DNA of 64,000 nt from Burkholderia sp. USMB20 (GTDB taxonomy: Bacteria > Pseudomonadota > Gammaproteobacteria > Burkholderiales > Burkholderiaceae): the NCBI RefSeq assembly GCF_000949135.2, contig NZ_JTAN02000010.1, forward strand, positions 62,001-126,000, read 5' to 3'. Below, in pieces: positions 18,808 to 28,874 of this stretch. Under the pieces are notes generated by a model. It saw nothing but the letters and a program-made list of their open reading frames with translations, was not told the DNA's origin and searched no databases. The translations under genes and the position numbers were made by a program. Within the stretch, counting starts at the first letter, position 1. The number at the start of each line of letters is the position of its first letter.

Positions 18808-21078
18808 ATGGACGAACAACTGAAGCAGGCCGCTCTCGCTTATCACCTGAACCCGAAACCCGGCAAGATTTCGGTCACCCCGACCAAGCCGCTGTCGAAC
18901 CAGCTCGATCTGTCGCTCGCGTATTCGCCGGGCGTCGCCGCGGCGTGCGAGGCGATCCACGCCGATCCGCTCGACGCGCAGAAGTACACGTCGCGCGGCA
19001 ACCTCGTCGGCGTCATCACGAACGGCACGGCCGTGCTGGGCCTCGGCAACATCGGCCCGCTGGCCGCGAAGCCGGTGATGGAAGGCAAGGGCTGCCTGTT
19101 CAAGAAATTCGCGGGCATCGACGTGTTCGACATCGAACTGTCCGAGTCCGACCCCGACAAGCTCGTCGAGGCGATCGCGATGCTCGAGCCGACGCTCGGC
19201 GGCATCAACCTCGAGGACATCAAGGCGCCGGAATGCTTCTACATCGAGCAGAAGCTGCGCGAGCGCATGAAGATCCCCGTCTTCCACGACGACCAGCACG
19301 GCACCGCGATCATCGCGTCGGCCGCGATCCTGAACGGCCTGAAGGTCGTCGGCAAGAAGCTGTCCGAAGTGAAGCTCGTGTGTTCCGGCGCGGGCGCGGC
19401 AGCGATCGCGTGTCTGGACCTGCTGGTGAACCTGGGTCTCACGAAGTCGAACATCCTCGTCGCCGATTCGAAGGGCGTGATCTACGAAGGGCGCGGCAAC
19501 CTCGACCCGTCGAAGCAGCGCTATGCGGCGACCACCGACGCGCGCACGCTCGCCGACGCGATCGTCGGCGCGGACGTGTTCCTCGGCTGCTCGAGCGCGG
19601 GCGTGCTGAAGCAGGACATGGTCAAGACGATGGGCGAGCGCCCGCTGATCCTGGCGCTCGCGAACCCGGAACCGGAAATCCGCCCGGAAGACGCGAAGGC
19701 CGTGCGCCCCGACGCGATCGTCGCGACCGGCCGTTCGGACTACCCGAACCAGGTCAACAACGTGCTGTGCTTCCCGTTCATCTTCCGCGGCGCGCTCGAC
19801 GTCGGCGCGACGACGATCACGGAAGAAATGAAGCTCGCGTGCGTGCGCGCGATCGCCGAGCTGGCGCAGGAAACCGACCAGAGCGAGGAAGTCGCGAAGG
19901 CGTATGAAGGCCACTCGCTCGAGTTCGGGCCGGACTACCTGATTCCGAAGCCGTTCGATCCGCGCCTGATCATCAAGATTGCGCCGGCCGTCGCGCAAGC
20001 CGCGATGGATTCGGGCGTCGCCACGCGTCCGATCCAGGACATGGACGCATACCGCGAGCAACTCGGCGCGACCGTCTACCGCACCGGCATGGTGATGCGC
20101 CCGGTGTTCGCGACCGCGAAGACGAAGCAGGCGCGCATCGTGTTCGCCGAGGGCGAGGACGAGCGCGTGCTGCGCGCCGCGCAGTTCGTGCTGCAGGAAA
20201 AGATCGCGAAGCCGATCATCGTCGGCCGTCCGTCGGTCGTCGAGATGCGCCTCGCGAAGATCGGCTCGAAGCTGAAGGCCGGCGTCGATTTCGAGATCGT
20301 GAATCCGGAAGACGACACGCGCTACCACCGCTACTGGCAGGCATACCACGAGATCGGCGCGCGTGACGGCGTCACGCCCGAAGTCGCGAAGGCCGCGCTG
20401 CGCAAGTTCAACACGCTGATCGGCGCGATGCTCGTGCACCTGGGCGACGCGGACGGCATGATCTGCGGGATGATCGACACGTACCACACGCACCTGAAGT
20501 TCATCGAGCAGGTGCTGGGCCGTGCGCAGGGCGCCGAGCACTACGCGGCGATGAACCTGCTGATGCTGCCGGGCCGCAACCTGTTCCTGTGCGACACGTA
20601 CGTGAACGAAGTGCCGAGCGCGGAACAGCTCGCCGACATGACGATCCAGGCGGCCGCCGAGATCGAGCGTTTCGGCATCGCGCCGAAGGCCGCGCTGCTG
20701 TCGAACTCGAACTTCGGCAGCGCGCCGTCGGCGTCGTCGCGCCGGATGGCCGAGGCCCGCAAGCTGATCAGCGAGCGTGCGCCGAACCTCGAAGTCGACG
20801 GCGAAATGCACGGTGACGCGGCGCTGTCGGAAGCAGTCCGCAAGGCCGCGTTCCCGGGCACGACGCTGTCGGGCGAAGCGAACCTGCTGATCATGCCGAA
20901 CGTCGAAGCGGCGAACATCGCGTACAACCTGCTGAAGATGGTCGGCGGCGAAGGCGTGACGGTCGGCCCGTTCCTGCTCGGCGCCGCGAAGCCGGTCCAC
21001 ATCCTGACGCCGGCCGCGACCGTGCGCCGGATCATCAACATGACGGCAGTGGCCGCCGCGAACGCGAACACGAAGTAA
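18808..21078 (+). CDS. maeB: NADP-dependent malic enzyme with C-terminal phosphotransacetylase-like domain
   Basis: 756 residues, the usual length of MaeB-type fused malic enzymes. Residues 1-430 are the malic enzyme: '[14 protein letters not shown]', '[17 protein letters not shown]', '[16 protein letters not shown]' and the NADP loop '[16 protein letters not shown]'. Residues 440-756 are a Pta-like domain ('[16 protein letters not shown]...', '[21 protein letters not shown]'), thought to be regulatory (acetyl-CoA sensing) rather than catalytic. It makes pyruvate and NADPH from malate in the cytoplasm. Start ATG 18808; it ends before a strong terminator. Confidence 0.95.
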   Translation: MDEQLKQAALAYHLNPKPGKISVTPTKPLSNQLDLSLAYSPGVAAACEAIHADPLDAQKYTSRGNLVGVITNGTAVLGLGNIGPLAAKPVMEGKGCLFKKFAGIDVFDIELSESDPDKLVEAIAMLEPTLGGINLEDIKAPECFYIEQKLRERMKIPVFHDDQHGTAIIASAAILNGLKVVGKKLSEVKLVCSGAGAAAIACLDLLVNLGLTKSNILVADSKGVIYEGRGNLDPSKQRYAATTDARTLADAIVGADVFLGCSSAGVLKQDMVKTMGERPLILALANPEPEIRPEDAKAVRPDAIVATGRSDYPNQVNNVLCFPFIFRGALDVGATTITEEMKLACVRAIAELAQETDQSEEVAKAYEGHSLEFGPDYLIPKPFDPRLIIKIAPAVAQAAMDSGVATRPIQDMDAYREQLGATVYRTGMVMRPVFATAKTKQARIVFAEGEDERVLRAAQFVLQEKIAKPIIVGRPSVVEMRLAKIGSKLKAGVDFEIVNPEDDTRYHRYWQAYHEIGARDGVTPEVAKAALRKFNTLIGAMLVHLGDADGMICGMIDTYHTHLKFIEQVLGRAQGAEHYAAMNLLMLPGRNLFLCDTYVNEVPSAEQLADMTIQAAAEIERFGIAPKAALLSNSNFGSAPSASSRRMAEARKLISERAPNLEVDGEMHGDAALSEAVRKAAFPGTTLSGEANLLIMPNVEAANIAYNLLKMVGGEGVTVGPFLLGAAKPVHILTPAATVRRIINMTAVAAANANTK

Positions 21079-21119
21079 GTTCGCGCCCGCGTGCGCCGCG
21101 CGTCATGCGCGGCGCAATG

Positions 21120-21157
21120 AAAAACGCCACGGAACCTGCGTTCCGTGGCGTTTTTTT
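21120..21157 (+). terminator. Rho-independent terminator after maeB
   Basis: A 13-bp stem AAACGCCACGGAA / TTCCGTGGCGTTT is followed by seven T, about 45 bases after the maeB stop. The A-run on the other side may also let it end the convergent oxidoreductase transcript. Confidence 0.9.
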
Positions 21158-21223
21158 ATGCACTGCCGTGGGCGAGGCTACGCGGCGGCGGGCGTCCCGA
21201 CCGCGAACACCCGCCGCGCGCCG

Positions 21224-24200
21224 TCACGCGACCTGCTGATGCGACTGGCCGCCCGTCGGCGAACGCCACTTCGCGAGCAGCGTGTCCCACTTCTGGCGTA
21301 CCGCGCGCAGGTTGTTCTCCTTCACGTGGCCGTAGCCGCGAATGCCGTCCGGCAGCGCCGCGAGCTCGAGCGCGAGCGGCCGGTTGGCCGCGTTCAGCTT
21401 GCCCAGCACTTCGCCGATCAGCGCTTCGTACTCGCTGATCAGCGCGCGCTCGGTGCGGCGCTCCGCGGTGCGGCCGAACGGGTCGAGCCCCGTGCCGCGC
21501 AGGAACTTCGCCTTCGCGAGCAGCCGGAACGCCGACAGCATCCACGGGCCGTACGCCTTCTTCACGAGATGGCCGTGTGCGTCCGTTTTCGCGAACAGCG
21601 GCGGCGCGAGGTGGAACTTCAGTTTCCAGTCGCCTTCGAACTGCGACGACAGGCGCGCGAGGAACGCGGGATCGGACTGCAGCCGCGCGACCTCGTACTC
21701 GTCCTTGTACGCCATCAGCTTGAACAGGTTGCGCGCGACCGCTTCGGTCAACGGCTCCTGCACGGCGTCGCCGTCCGCCAGCGCGCGTTCGGCCGCCCGC
21801 ACCGTGTCGACGAAGGCCGCATAGCGCGACGCGTACGCGGCGTTCTGGTACGCGGTGAGGAACTCCACGCGCTTCGCGATCAGCGCGTCGACCGCCTTCT
21901 TCGTGTGCAGCGCGATCACCGTGGCGCCCTGCGCGTGGCGTGCATCGCCGGCCGCGGCCTGCTTCACGCTCGCGAGGTCGTGCGCGGCGCGGCGGCCCCA
22001 GTCGAACGCCGCGCGGTTCTTCTCGACCGACACCGCGTTCAGCTCGATCGCGCGTTCGAGCGACGCGAGCGTGAGCGGCAGCCAGCCCTTCTGCCACGCG
22101 TAGCCGAGCACGAACGGGTTCGTGTAGATCGCGTCGCCGAGCAGCGCGACCGCGAAGCGGTTCGCGTCGATGAAGTCGACGGCTTCACCGGCTGCCGCGC
22201 GGATGTCGTTCTCCGCGGACAGGCCAGGGAACGCCCAGTTCGGGTTCTTGATGAACTCGGCGGTCGGCGTCTGCGCGCTGTTGACGACCACGCGCGTCGT
22301 GTCGTGCCGCATCCGCGACGTGCATTCGTCGCCGGCCGTGACGATCGCGTCGCAGCCGATCACGAGGTCGGCTTCGCCCATCGCGATCCGCGTCGCGTGG
22401 ATGTCGGTCGGCGCGTGCGAGATCTGCACGTGGCTCATCACGGCGCCGCCCTTCTGCGCGAGGCCGGTCACGTCGAGCACGGTCACGCCCTTGTTCTCCA
22501 GGTGCGCGGCCATCCCGAGCAGCGCGCCGATCGTGACCACGCCCGTGCCACCGACGCCCGTGACGAGCACGCCGTACGCACGGTCGATCGCCGGCAGCGT
22601 CGGCTCCGGAATCGGCGGCAGCGCGCCGCCGTCGACCGACACGGCCTTCGGCTTCTTCAGCTGGCCGCCTTCGACTGTGACGAAGCTCGGGCAGAAGCCC
22701 TTCACGCACGAGAAGTCCTTGTTGCAGCTCGACTGGTTGATCTGGCGCTTCGTGCCGAATTCCGTTTCGAGCGGCTCGACCGACAGGCAGTTCGACTGCA
22801 CCGAGCAGTCGCCGCAGCCTTCGCACACCGCGTCGTTGATCACGACGCGCTTCGCCGGATCCGGATACGTGCCGCGCTTGCGGCGGCGGCGCTTCTCGGT
22901 CGCGCAGGTCTGGTCGTAGATCAGGATCGTCGTGCCTTCGATCTCACGCAGCTCGCGCTGCACGTCGTCGAGCTGGTCGCGGTGATGGATCGTCACGCCC
23001 GGCGCGAGCAGCGCCTTCTGGCTGTCGTACTTCTCCGGCTCGTCGGTGACGATCACGATCTTCTTGGCGCCTTCGGACGCGAGCTGGTGCGTGATCTGCG
23101 GCACCGTCAGCACGCCGTCGACCGGCTGGCCGCCCGTCATCGCCACCGCATCGTTGTAGAGGATCTTGTAGGTGATGTTCGCCTTCGACGAGATCGCCGC
23201 GCGCACCGCCAGCAGGCCCGAGTGGAAATAAGTGCCGTCGCCGAGGTTCGCGAACACGTGCTTCTCGTCGGTGAACGGTGCCTGGCCGATCCACGGCACG
23301 CCTTCGCCGCCCATCTGGCTGAAGGTGCTCGTGCTGCGGTCCATCCACACCGTCATGTAGTGGCAGCCGATCCCGGCGATCGCGCGCGAGCCCTCCGGCA
23401 CGTTGGTCGACGTGTTGTGCGGGCAGCCCGAGCAGAACCACGGCTTGCGCTCGGTCTGCACGTGCGGCTTCGCGAGCGCCATTTCCTTCGCGTTGATCAC
23501 CGCGAGCCGCGCGGCGATGCGCGCGCGCACGTCGGACGGCAGCTCGAACTTCTCGAGGCGCGTCGCGATCGCCTTCGCGATGATCGCGGGCGACAGCTCG
23601 TAGTGCGCGGGCAGCAGCCAGTTGCCCATCGGCACCGACCATTCGCCGCCGGCGCCGTCCTTCTCGTCGAACTTGCCGAACACGCGCGGGCGCTGCGCGT
23701 CCGGCCAGTTGTACAGTTCTTCCTTGATCGCGTATTCGAGAATCTGGCGCTTTTCCTCGACGACGAGGATTTCGTCGAGGCCGCGCGCGAACGCCTGCGC
23801 GCCCTGCGCTTCGAGCGGCCACACGCAGCCGACCTTGTACAGGCGGATGCCGATCCGCGCACAGGTTTCGTCGTCGAGGCCGAGGTCGGTCAGCGCCTGG
23901 CGCACGTCGAGGTACGCCTTGCCGCCCGTCATGATCCCGAAGCGCGCATTCGGCGAGTCGATCTCGATCCGGTCGAGCTTGTTCGCGCGCACATAGGCGA
24001 GCGCCGCGTACCACTTGTAGTCGAGCAGCCGTGCTTCCTGCACGAGCGGCGGGTCCGGCCAGCGGATGTTCAGGCCGCCTTCCGGCAGGATGAAGTCGGT
24101 CGGCAGCACGATCTCGGTGCGATGCGGGTCGATGTCGACCGACGCCGACGATTCGACCACGTCCGTCACGCACTTGAGCGCGACCCACAGGCCCGAATAG

Positions 24201-24814
24201 CGGCTCATCGCCCAGCCGTGCAGGCCGAAGTCGAGATATTCCTGCACGTTGGACGGGAACAGCACCGGCAGCCCGCAGGCCTTGAAGATGTGTTCGGACT
24301 GGTGCGCGAGCGTCGACGATTTCGCTGCGTGGTCGTCGCCGGCGAGCACGAGCACGCCGCCGTGCTTCGACGAGCCGGCCGAGTTCGCGTGCTTGAAGAC
24401 GTCGCCGGTGCGGTCGACGCCCGGGCCCTTGCCGTACCACATGCCGAACACGCCGTCGTGCTTCGCGCCGGGGTACAGGTTGACCTGCTGCGAGCCCCAC
24501 ACGGCGGTGGCGGCGAGATCTTCGTTGAGGCCGGGCTGAAAGACGATCTGGTGGGCCGCCAGGTGCTGCTTGGCTTTCCAGAGCGACAGATCGAGGCCGC
24601 CGAGCGGCGAGCCGCGGTAGCCGGAAATGAAACCGGCCGTATTGAGGCCGGCGGCGCGGTCGCGTTCCTGCTGCAGCATCGGCAGGCGCACGAGCGCCTG
24701 GATGCCGCTCATGTACGCGCGGCCGCGTTCGAGCGTGTATTTGTCGTCAAGCGTGACGGACTTCAGCGCGGCTTCGAGCGACGCGCGTTGGCCTGCGTCT
24801 AGCGGGGCATTCAT
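21224..24814 (-). CDS. Indolepyruvate ferredoxin oxidoreductase, fused alpha-gamma type
   Basis: 1196 residues, the fused single-chain form. It oxidatively decarboxylates aryl-pyruvates (indolepyruvate, phenylpyruvate) to aryl-acetyl-CoA. In order: a TPP/pyrimidine-binding half (GFISGYRGSPLGGLD, GMWYGKGPGVDR), a TPP-binding half with 'CSGCPHNTSTNVPEG' and 'GGEGVPWIGQAPF', a 4Fe-4S segment 'CEGCGDCSVQSNC' (about residues 665-680), and the gamma part with 'VTGVGGTGVVTIGALLG'. Sharing the neighbourhood with hppD, an Lrp-type regulator and the paa genes fits aromatic amino-acid and aryl-acetate breakdown. It starts at ATG 24814. Confidence 0.92.
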   Translation of the reverse strand: MNAPLDAGQRASLEAALKSVTLDDKYTLERGRAYMSGIQALVRLPMLQQERDRAAGLNTAGFISGYRGSPLGGLDLSLWKAKQHLAAHQIVFQPGLNEDLAATAVWGSQQVNLYPGAKHDGVFGMWYGKGPGVDRTGDVFKHANSAGSSKHGGVLVLAGDDHAAKSSTLAHQSEHIFKACGLPVLFPSNVQEYLDFGLHGWAMSRYSGLWVALKCVTDVVESSASVDIDPHRTEIVLPTDFILPEGGLNIRWPDPPLVQEARLLDYKWYAALAYVRANKLDRIEIDSPNARFGIMTGGKAYLDVRQALTDLGLDDETCARIGIRLYKVGCVWPLEAQGAQAFARGLDEILVVEEKRQILEYAIKEELYNWPDAQRPRVFGKFDEKDGAGGEWSVPMGNWLLPAHYELSPAIIAKAIATRLEKFELPSDVRARIAARLAVINAKEMALAKPHVQTERKPWFCSGCPHNTSTNVPEGSRAIAGIGCHYMTVWMDRSTSTFSQMGGEGVPWIGQAPFTDEKHVFANLGDGTYFHSGLLAVRAAISSKANITYKILYNDAVAMTGGQPVDGVLTVPQITHQLASEGAKKIVIVTDEPEKYDSQKALLAPGVTIHHRDQLDDVQRELREIEGTTILIYDQTCATEKRRRRKRGTYPDPAKRVVINDAVCEGCGDCSVQSNCLSVEPLETEFGTKRQINQSSCNKDFSCVKGFCPSFVTVEGGQLKKPKAVSVDGGALPPIPEPTLPAIDRAYGVLVTGVGGTGVVTIGALLGMAAHLENKGVTVLDVTGLAQKGGAVMSHVQISHAPTDIHATRIAMGEADLVIGCDAIVTAGDECTSRMRHDTTRVVVNSAQTPTAEFIKNPNWAFPGLSAENDIRAAAGEAVDFIDANRFAVALLGDAIYTNPFVLGYAWQKGWLPLTLASLERAIELNAVSVEKNRAAFDWGRRAAHDLASVKQAAAGDARHAQGATVIALHTKKAVDALIAKRVEFLTAYQNAAYASRYAAFVDTVRAAERALADGDAVQEPLTEAVARNLFKLMAYKDEYEVARLQSDPAFLARLSSQFEGDWKLKFHLAPPLFAKTDAHGHLVKKAYGPWMLSAFRLLAKAKFLRGTGLDPFGRTAERRTERALISEYEALIGEVLGKLNAANRPLALELAALPDGIRGYGHVKENNLRAVRQKWDTLLAKWRSPTGGQSHQQVA

Positions 24815-25131
24815 TAACAGTCTCCTCCACCCAGTTTGGGATCACCAAAGCTTCGATTGCGTCGACGTCTTGTGAACGTGTCGGCAGTGGCCGGCATATT
24901 GGCCGGTTTTAAGTGATGGTAGCACTGGTATAAACCCGCCGACCACCGGCCGGCGTGCCGCGGCACGCCGACGAAATGGCGCGACGATGCGTTACATCAT
25001 GTAAAGGCATGTAAAGCCGCGCCCATCATCGGACAAATGCCGTTAATCTTGTCGGCCTGCCGGAGGTGCCCGGTCGCGTCGGCTCGTTTCGACGCAACCG
25101 GGGAGGCGCCGGCAGTTTTACAGGAGGTGCA
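24815..25131. other. Intergenic region between the indolepyruvate oxidoreductase and a small secreted gene
   Basis: About 317 bases between divergent genes. It includes the hairpin GGCCGGCATATTGGCCGG (about 24891-24908) and a repeated 'ATGTAAAG' near 25000. It must hold both promoters; no gene is recognised. Confidence 0.35.
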
Positions 25132-25326
25132 ATGAACACACGTCATATCCAGAGTTTCCTGATCGTGTCCGCCGCGTTCTTCGCGATGACCGGCCCGGTG
25201 CACGCGCGCGGCGCGAGCGCACTGGCGGCAGCCGGCGCGCAGATGCGTCAGATCGCGCCGGCGCAGGATGCCGACGCACAGCCGGCGGCCGCACGTGCCG
25301 TCGTGTCGAAGGCGAACGTGCGTTGA
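25132..25326 (+). CDS. Small secreted protein of unknown function
   Basis: 64 residues from ATG 25132 with an excellent CAGGAGGTG ribosome-binding site. Residues 1-25 form a signal peptide (FLIVSAAFFAMTG, cleavage near VHARG). The mature region is Ala-rich and short, with no recognised domain. A strong terminator follows 40 bases on, so it is probably a single-gene transcript. The good ribosome-binding site and terminator argue that it is real. Confidence 0.65.
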   Translation: MNTRHIQSFLIVSAAFFAMTGPVHARGASALAAAGAQMRQIAPAQDADAQPAAARAVVSKANVR

Positions 25327-25363
25327 TCCGTTCGCGCGGCCGCCGGGCCGCGCCGGAACGACG

Positions 25364-25397
25364 AAAGGGCGGGAATCGCAGGATTCCCGCCCTTTTT
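25364..25397 (+). terminator. Rho-independent terminator (possibly bidirectional)
   Basis: A perfect 14-bp stem AAAGGGCGGGAATC / GATTCCCGCCCTTT (25364-25377 with 25382-25395) is followed by T. It separates the small secreted gene from the convergent hppD and could serve both. Confidence 0.9.
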
Positions 25398-25459
25398 CCT
25401 TGTGCCGCCGATGTTCGCGCGGACGCCCGGGCCAGCCGGGGTCCGCGCGGCCTTCTGCG

Positions 25460-26557
25460 TCAGGCCTTGTCCTGGACCACGCCGCGGCGGATCTGGTCGA
25501 GCTCGATCGATTCGAACAGCGCCTTGAAGTTGCCTTCGCCGAAGCCCTGGTTGCCCTTGCGCTGGATGATCTCGAAGAAGATCGGGCCGATCTGGTTCTC
25601 GGTGAAGATCTGCAGCAGCAGGTCGTCGCGGGCGCCGTCGATCAGGATCTTGCGCTTCTTCAGCTCGTCCAGCGATTCGCCGTGGTTCGGCACGCGGCGG
25701 TCGACCAGCTCGTAATACGTGTCGATCGTGTCGAGCAGCTTCACTTCCTTGCCGCGCAGGCCGTCGACCGCGCCGTAGATGTCATTCGTGCCGAGCGCGA
25801 TGTGCTGGATGCCTTCGCCGTGATAGGCGTCGAGGTATTCCTGGATCTGGCCGGCCGTGTCCGAGCCTTCCTCGTTGATCGGAATCCGGATCTTGCCGCA
25901 CGGCGACGTCATCGCCTTCGACTTCACGCCTGTCACCTTGCCTTCGATGTCGAAATAGCGCACTTCGCGGAAGTTGAACAGCCGCTCGTAGAATTCCGCC
26001 CATTCCTGCATGCGGCCGCGATGCACGTTGTGCGTCAGGTGGTCGATGTAGGTGAGGCCGTGGCCGACCGGGTTCGGGTTCGCGCCGGCGATCGGTTCGA
26101 AGTCGACGTCATAGATGCTGATGTCGCCGATTGCGCCCGGTTGCGCGCCGTTCTTGCCGCGCCAGCGGTCGACGAAATAGATCAGCGAATCGCCGATGCC
26201 CTTGATCGCCGGGATGTTCAGCTCCATCGGGCCCGTCTTGTTGTCGAAGCCCCACGCGCCGAGTTCGAGCGCGTGCCGGTATGCCTTCGCGGCGTCCTGC
26301 ACGCGAAACGCGATCGCGCAGATCGACGGGCCGTGCAGGCGCGCGAAGCGCTGCGCGAACGAATCGGGCTCGGCGTTGATGATGAAGTTGATGTCGCCCT
26401 GGCGGTAGACCGTCACGTCCTTGTGACGATGGCGGGCGATCGCGGTGAAACCCATCCGCTCGAACAGTTGTCCGAGCGCTTTCGGATCCGGCGCGGTGTA
26501 TTCGATGAATTCGAAGCCGTCGGTGCCGACGGGGTTGTCCCAGTTGGGGATCTGCAT
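25460..26557 (-). CDS. hppD: 4-hydroxyphenylpyruvate dioxygenase
   Basis: 365 residues from ATG 26557. It converts 4-hydroxyphenylpyruvate to homogentisate in tyrosine breakdown, using non-haem iron. It has two VOC domains; the iron ligands lie in 'YIDHLTHNVHRG' (His), 'GIQHIALGT' (His) and 'FFEIIQRKG' (Glu), and the C-terminal 'QGFGEGNFKALFESIE' gating helix is present. Length fits bacterial HPPD. The Lrp/AsnC regulator at 26771 is divergent from it and probably controls it. Confidence 0.95.
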   Translation of the reverse strand: MQIPNWDNPVGTDGFEFIEYTAPDPKALGQLFERMGFTAIARHRHKDVTVYRQGDINFIINAEPDSFAQRFARLHGPSICAIAFRVQDAAKAYRHALELGAWGFDNKTGPMELNIPAIKGIGDSLIYFVDRWRGKNGAQPGAIGDISIYDVDFEPIAGANPNPVGHGLTYIDHLTHNVHRGRMQEWAEFYERLFNFREVRYFDIEGKVTGVKSKAMTSPCGKIRIPINEEGSDTAGQIQEYLDAYHGEGIQHIALGTNDIYGAVDGLRGKEVKLLDTIDTYYELVDRRVPNHGESLDELKKRKILIDGARDDLLLQIFTENQIGPIFFEIIQRKGNQGFGEGNFKALFESIELDQIRRGVVQDKA

Positions 26558-26770
26558 GTCGTGTCTCCTGTGCGGGGCGATCGGCCGGCGCGACGTGCGC
26601 GTGTGCGGCCCGGTTCGATGTCGAACGCGGCGCACGCGTCGGCGTGCGCAACGAATCGGTACGTGCGACAAAGTGTAGCGGGCGGGCGCGAGCGAAAACT
26701 TGCGAACTTAATCGTCCCTGCCTACGATGGCGCAATTTCCAGTCTGGAAATAATCAACGGAGGGCAGAAA

Positions 26771-27295
26771 ATGGCGCACGCCGAATTGGATGCCATCGAC
26801 CGGCGGATTCTGGCGATTCTTCAGGAGAACGGCCGCCTGTCGAACCAGGAGATCGCCGAGCGCGTGAACCTGTCGCCGAGCCCGTGCCTGCGGCGGATCC
26901 GGCGGCTCGAGGAGATCGGCGTGATCACCGGCTACGTCGCGCTGCTCGATCCGCAGAAGCTCGGGCTCGACCTGCTGGCGTACGTGAGCGTGCGGCTCGA
27001 GAAGCGTGGTGGTTTGGCGCCGGTCCGTGCCGACGAGACGTCGGCGCGCGCGGGCGCGACCCACGCGGAACTGTTTCGCGCGGCCGTGCAGACCTGGCCG
27101 GAAGTGGTCGCGTGTCATGCAATGACGGGCGACATGGATTACCTGCTTCGCGTGCAGGTCGAGGACATGGCGCACTTCTCCCGCTTCGTGCAGGAGCACT
27201 TGCTGCACCATCCGTCGGTGATCGACGTGAAGACGAGCTTCTCGCTCGAGTGCTTCAAGGAGACGACGGCGTTGCCGATCCGCTCGGTGCGCTAG
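26771..27295 (+). CDS. Lrp/AsnC family transcriptional regulator
   Basis: 174 residues from ATG 26771, after a GGAGGGCAG ribosome-binding site. The helix-turn-helix covers residues 1-60 (LDAIDRRILAILQENGRLSNQEIAERVNLSPSPCLRRI), and an RAM ligand-binding domain follows (about 75-165). A stretch of about 18 residues ('GGLAPVRADETSARAGATHA') between the two looks longer than usual. It is divergent from hppD, so control of tyrosine catabolism is likely. Confidence 0.92.
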   Translation: MAHAELDAIDRRILAILQENGRLSNQEIAERVNLSPSPCLRRIRRLEEIGVITGYVALLDPQKLGLDLLAYVSVRLEKRGGLAPVRADETSARAGATHAELFRAAVQTWPEVVACHAMTGDMDYLLRVQVEDMAHFSRFVQEHLLHHPSVIDVKTSFSLECFKETTALPIRSVR

Positions 27296-27364
27296 TGCGC
27301 GGCGGGGGAAGGCGAGAAGGAAGGGAAGGCCGGGCGCCCCGCAGGGCAGCCCGGTCGGCCGATG

Positions 27365-28012
27365 TTATGCCGTCAGCGCGGCGGGCATCAGCGATTCGAT
27401 GAACTTCGACGTGCGGTGCGCCTGGCGCTTGAGCGCGTAGTCGAACACCGCGGCCTGTTCCTGCAGCATCTCGGCGAGGATCGTCGCGTGGTCGGCCGGC
27501 GGCAGCGACAGGTACGCATCGGCTTCGCCGTACGCGTATTCGATTCGCATCCCGGATTTCTTCGCGATGTGCATCATCGTCGCATTGCGCGACAGGCAAT
27601 GCATGTACAGCATCGTCACGCGGGTGTTGCGGCTGCGGATCGCCGCGCGCTCGAACAGCTTCGAGCCGACGCCACGTCCGCGGGCGCTTTCGAGCACCGA
27701 CACGCCGAATTCGGCCGTGCGCTTGTCGCCTTCCGCGGGCAGGTACGCCAGGTGGCCGACGCCGATCAGTTCGAGCCCATGGTCGAACACGCCGAACACC
27801 GTGTCGCGACCGAAGTCGATCGTACGGACATAGTTCTCGATCACGTGATCGGGCACCATCTGGCCGAAGCGCAGCAGGCGGTCCTCTTCGTTGAGCGAGA
27901 GAAAGTGGGTGAGCATTCGCTCACGGTCTTTGGAAGCCAGTTCCCTGACGAGAACCGGCGCAGTCCCGGCGTGGCCGACAGCATCGGCACGGCGGTCGAG
28001 TTGCGTGTTCAT
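27365..28012 (-). CDS. GNAT family N-acetyltransferase
   Basis: 215 residues from ATG 28012 (the frame extends upstream to 28054). The acetyl-CoA-binding motif A is in 'GVSVLESARGRGVGSKLFERAAIRSR' (RGRGVG). The N-terminal 'FLSLNEEDRLLRFG' pattern occurs in a widespread proteobacterial GNAT group of unknown substrate. It is a single gene, unrelated to the neighbouring paa operon by strand spacing (its stop lies 70 bases from the convergent Lrp gene). Confidence 0.87.
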   Translation of the reverse strand: MNTQLDRRADAVGHAGTAPVLVRELASKDRERMLTHFLSLNEEDRLLRFGQMVPDHVIENYVRTIDFGRDTVFGVFDHGLELIGVGHLAYLPAEGDKRTAEFGVSVLESARGRGVGSKLFERAAIRSRNTRVTMLYMHCLSRNATMMHIAKKSGMRIEYAYGEADAYLSLPPADHATILAEMLQEQAAVFDYALKRQAHRTSKFIESLMPAALTA

Positions 28013-28246
28013 CGTGGGTTCCTCAGTCTGTAGCCGCACAAGCAGCTTGTGCAATGCAACAGCATTTTACCCGAGCGGGTTGGGGAAAACCCGTATTTGA
28101 CGTTATTTGTGCCGAGGGTGAATTCTAAATCCGCTTAGTTCATTTGCTATCTATTTGATTTATAAGTGATTTAAAATTCATCACATGAAATGCACGGCGG
28201 CCTGTCGCAGTGTACCCGCCGCGCAACGCATGCTGCTGCGCGGCAA

Positions 28247-28852
28247 TCACGCGCCGGACGACAGCCCGTGCTCCATCAGGTCGATCACCTGCTCGGCGAA
28301 GTCTCGGTAGCCGAGGCGGCCCCCCGGCTTGAGCCACGTGAACGTCCAGTTGATCATCCCGAACACCATCATCGTGACCGACGTCTGGTTTTCCTTCGAG
28401 ATCCGGTCCGGATAGGCGCGCGCGAGCTGGCGCGCGAATGCCGCGACGATGTCGCGCTGGCGGTCGAGCACGATCTCGCGCTGCGCGTCCTCGAGATACT
28501 TCACGTCGTTGAGCAGCGCGACATGGCGGCTGTGCGACGTCTCGTACTCGGCGAGGAACGCGCGCACCAGCTCGGCGAACGCGTCGCGCTCGGTGAGGCC
28601 GCGCCGCTGGCTCGCGCCTTCGACCTCGGCGATGATCAGCATCAACCGCTTCGTGTAGCGGTCGAGCAGGTCGAACAGGATCGCTTCCTTGCTCTCGTAA
28701 TAGTGATAGAGACGTGCCTTCGACGTGCCGCTCGCGGTCGCGAGATCGGACATCGACGTGCTCGGGTAGCTCGTCTGCGCGAATTTCTCGGCGGCGAGAT
28801 CGAGGATCTGCTCGCGCTGGGATTCGTGGTCGGGCGCTCGGGTACGGGCCAT
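28247..28852 (-). CDS. paaR: TetR family regulator, probable phenylacetate repressor PaaR
   Basis: 201 residues. The TetR helix-turn-helix is at residues 14-60 (REQILDLAAEKFAQTSYPSTSMSDLATASGTSKARLYHYYESKEAIL), with a helical ligand domain after it. It ends the same-strand run paaABCDE-DUF1835-tetR, as I recall for the B. cenocepacia paa cluster. PaaR of beta-proteobacteria represses paa genes until phenylacetyl-CoA appears. A perfect palindrome in front of paaA (33754-33769) is a fitting operator. The symbol rests on context. Confidence 0.82.
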   Translation of the reverse strand: MARTRAPDHESQREQILDLAAEKFAQTSYPSTSMSDLATASGTSKARLYHYYESKEAILFDLLDRYTKRLMLIIAEVEGASQRRGLTERDAFAELVRAFLAEYETSHSRHVALLNDVKYLEDAQREIVLDRQRDIVAAFARQLARAYPDRISKENQTSVTMMVFGMINWTFTWLKPGGRLGYRDFAEQVIDLMEHGLSSGA

Positions 28853-28874
28853 GGTCGAATGCGAAAGAGTAGCG

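Noticed and set aside
21158-24802. A 1214-residue plus-strand frame opposite the indolepyruvate oxidoreductase
   Set aside because: Composition is that of a shadow frame (Arg, Val, Asp, His-rich) and the opposite strand carries a full recognised enzyme.
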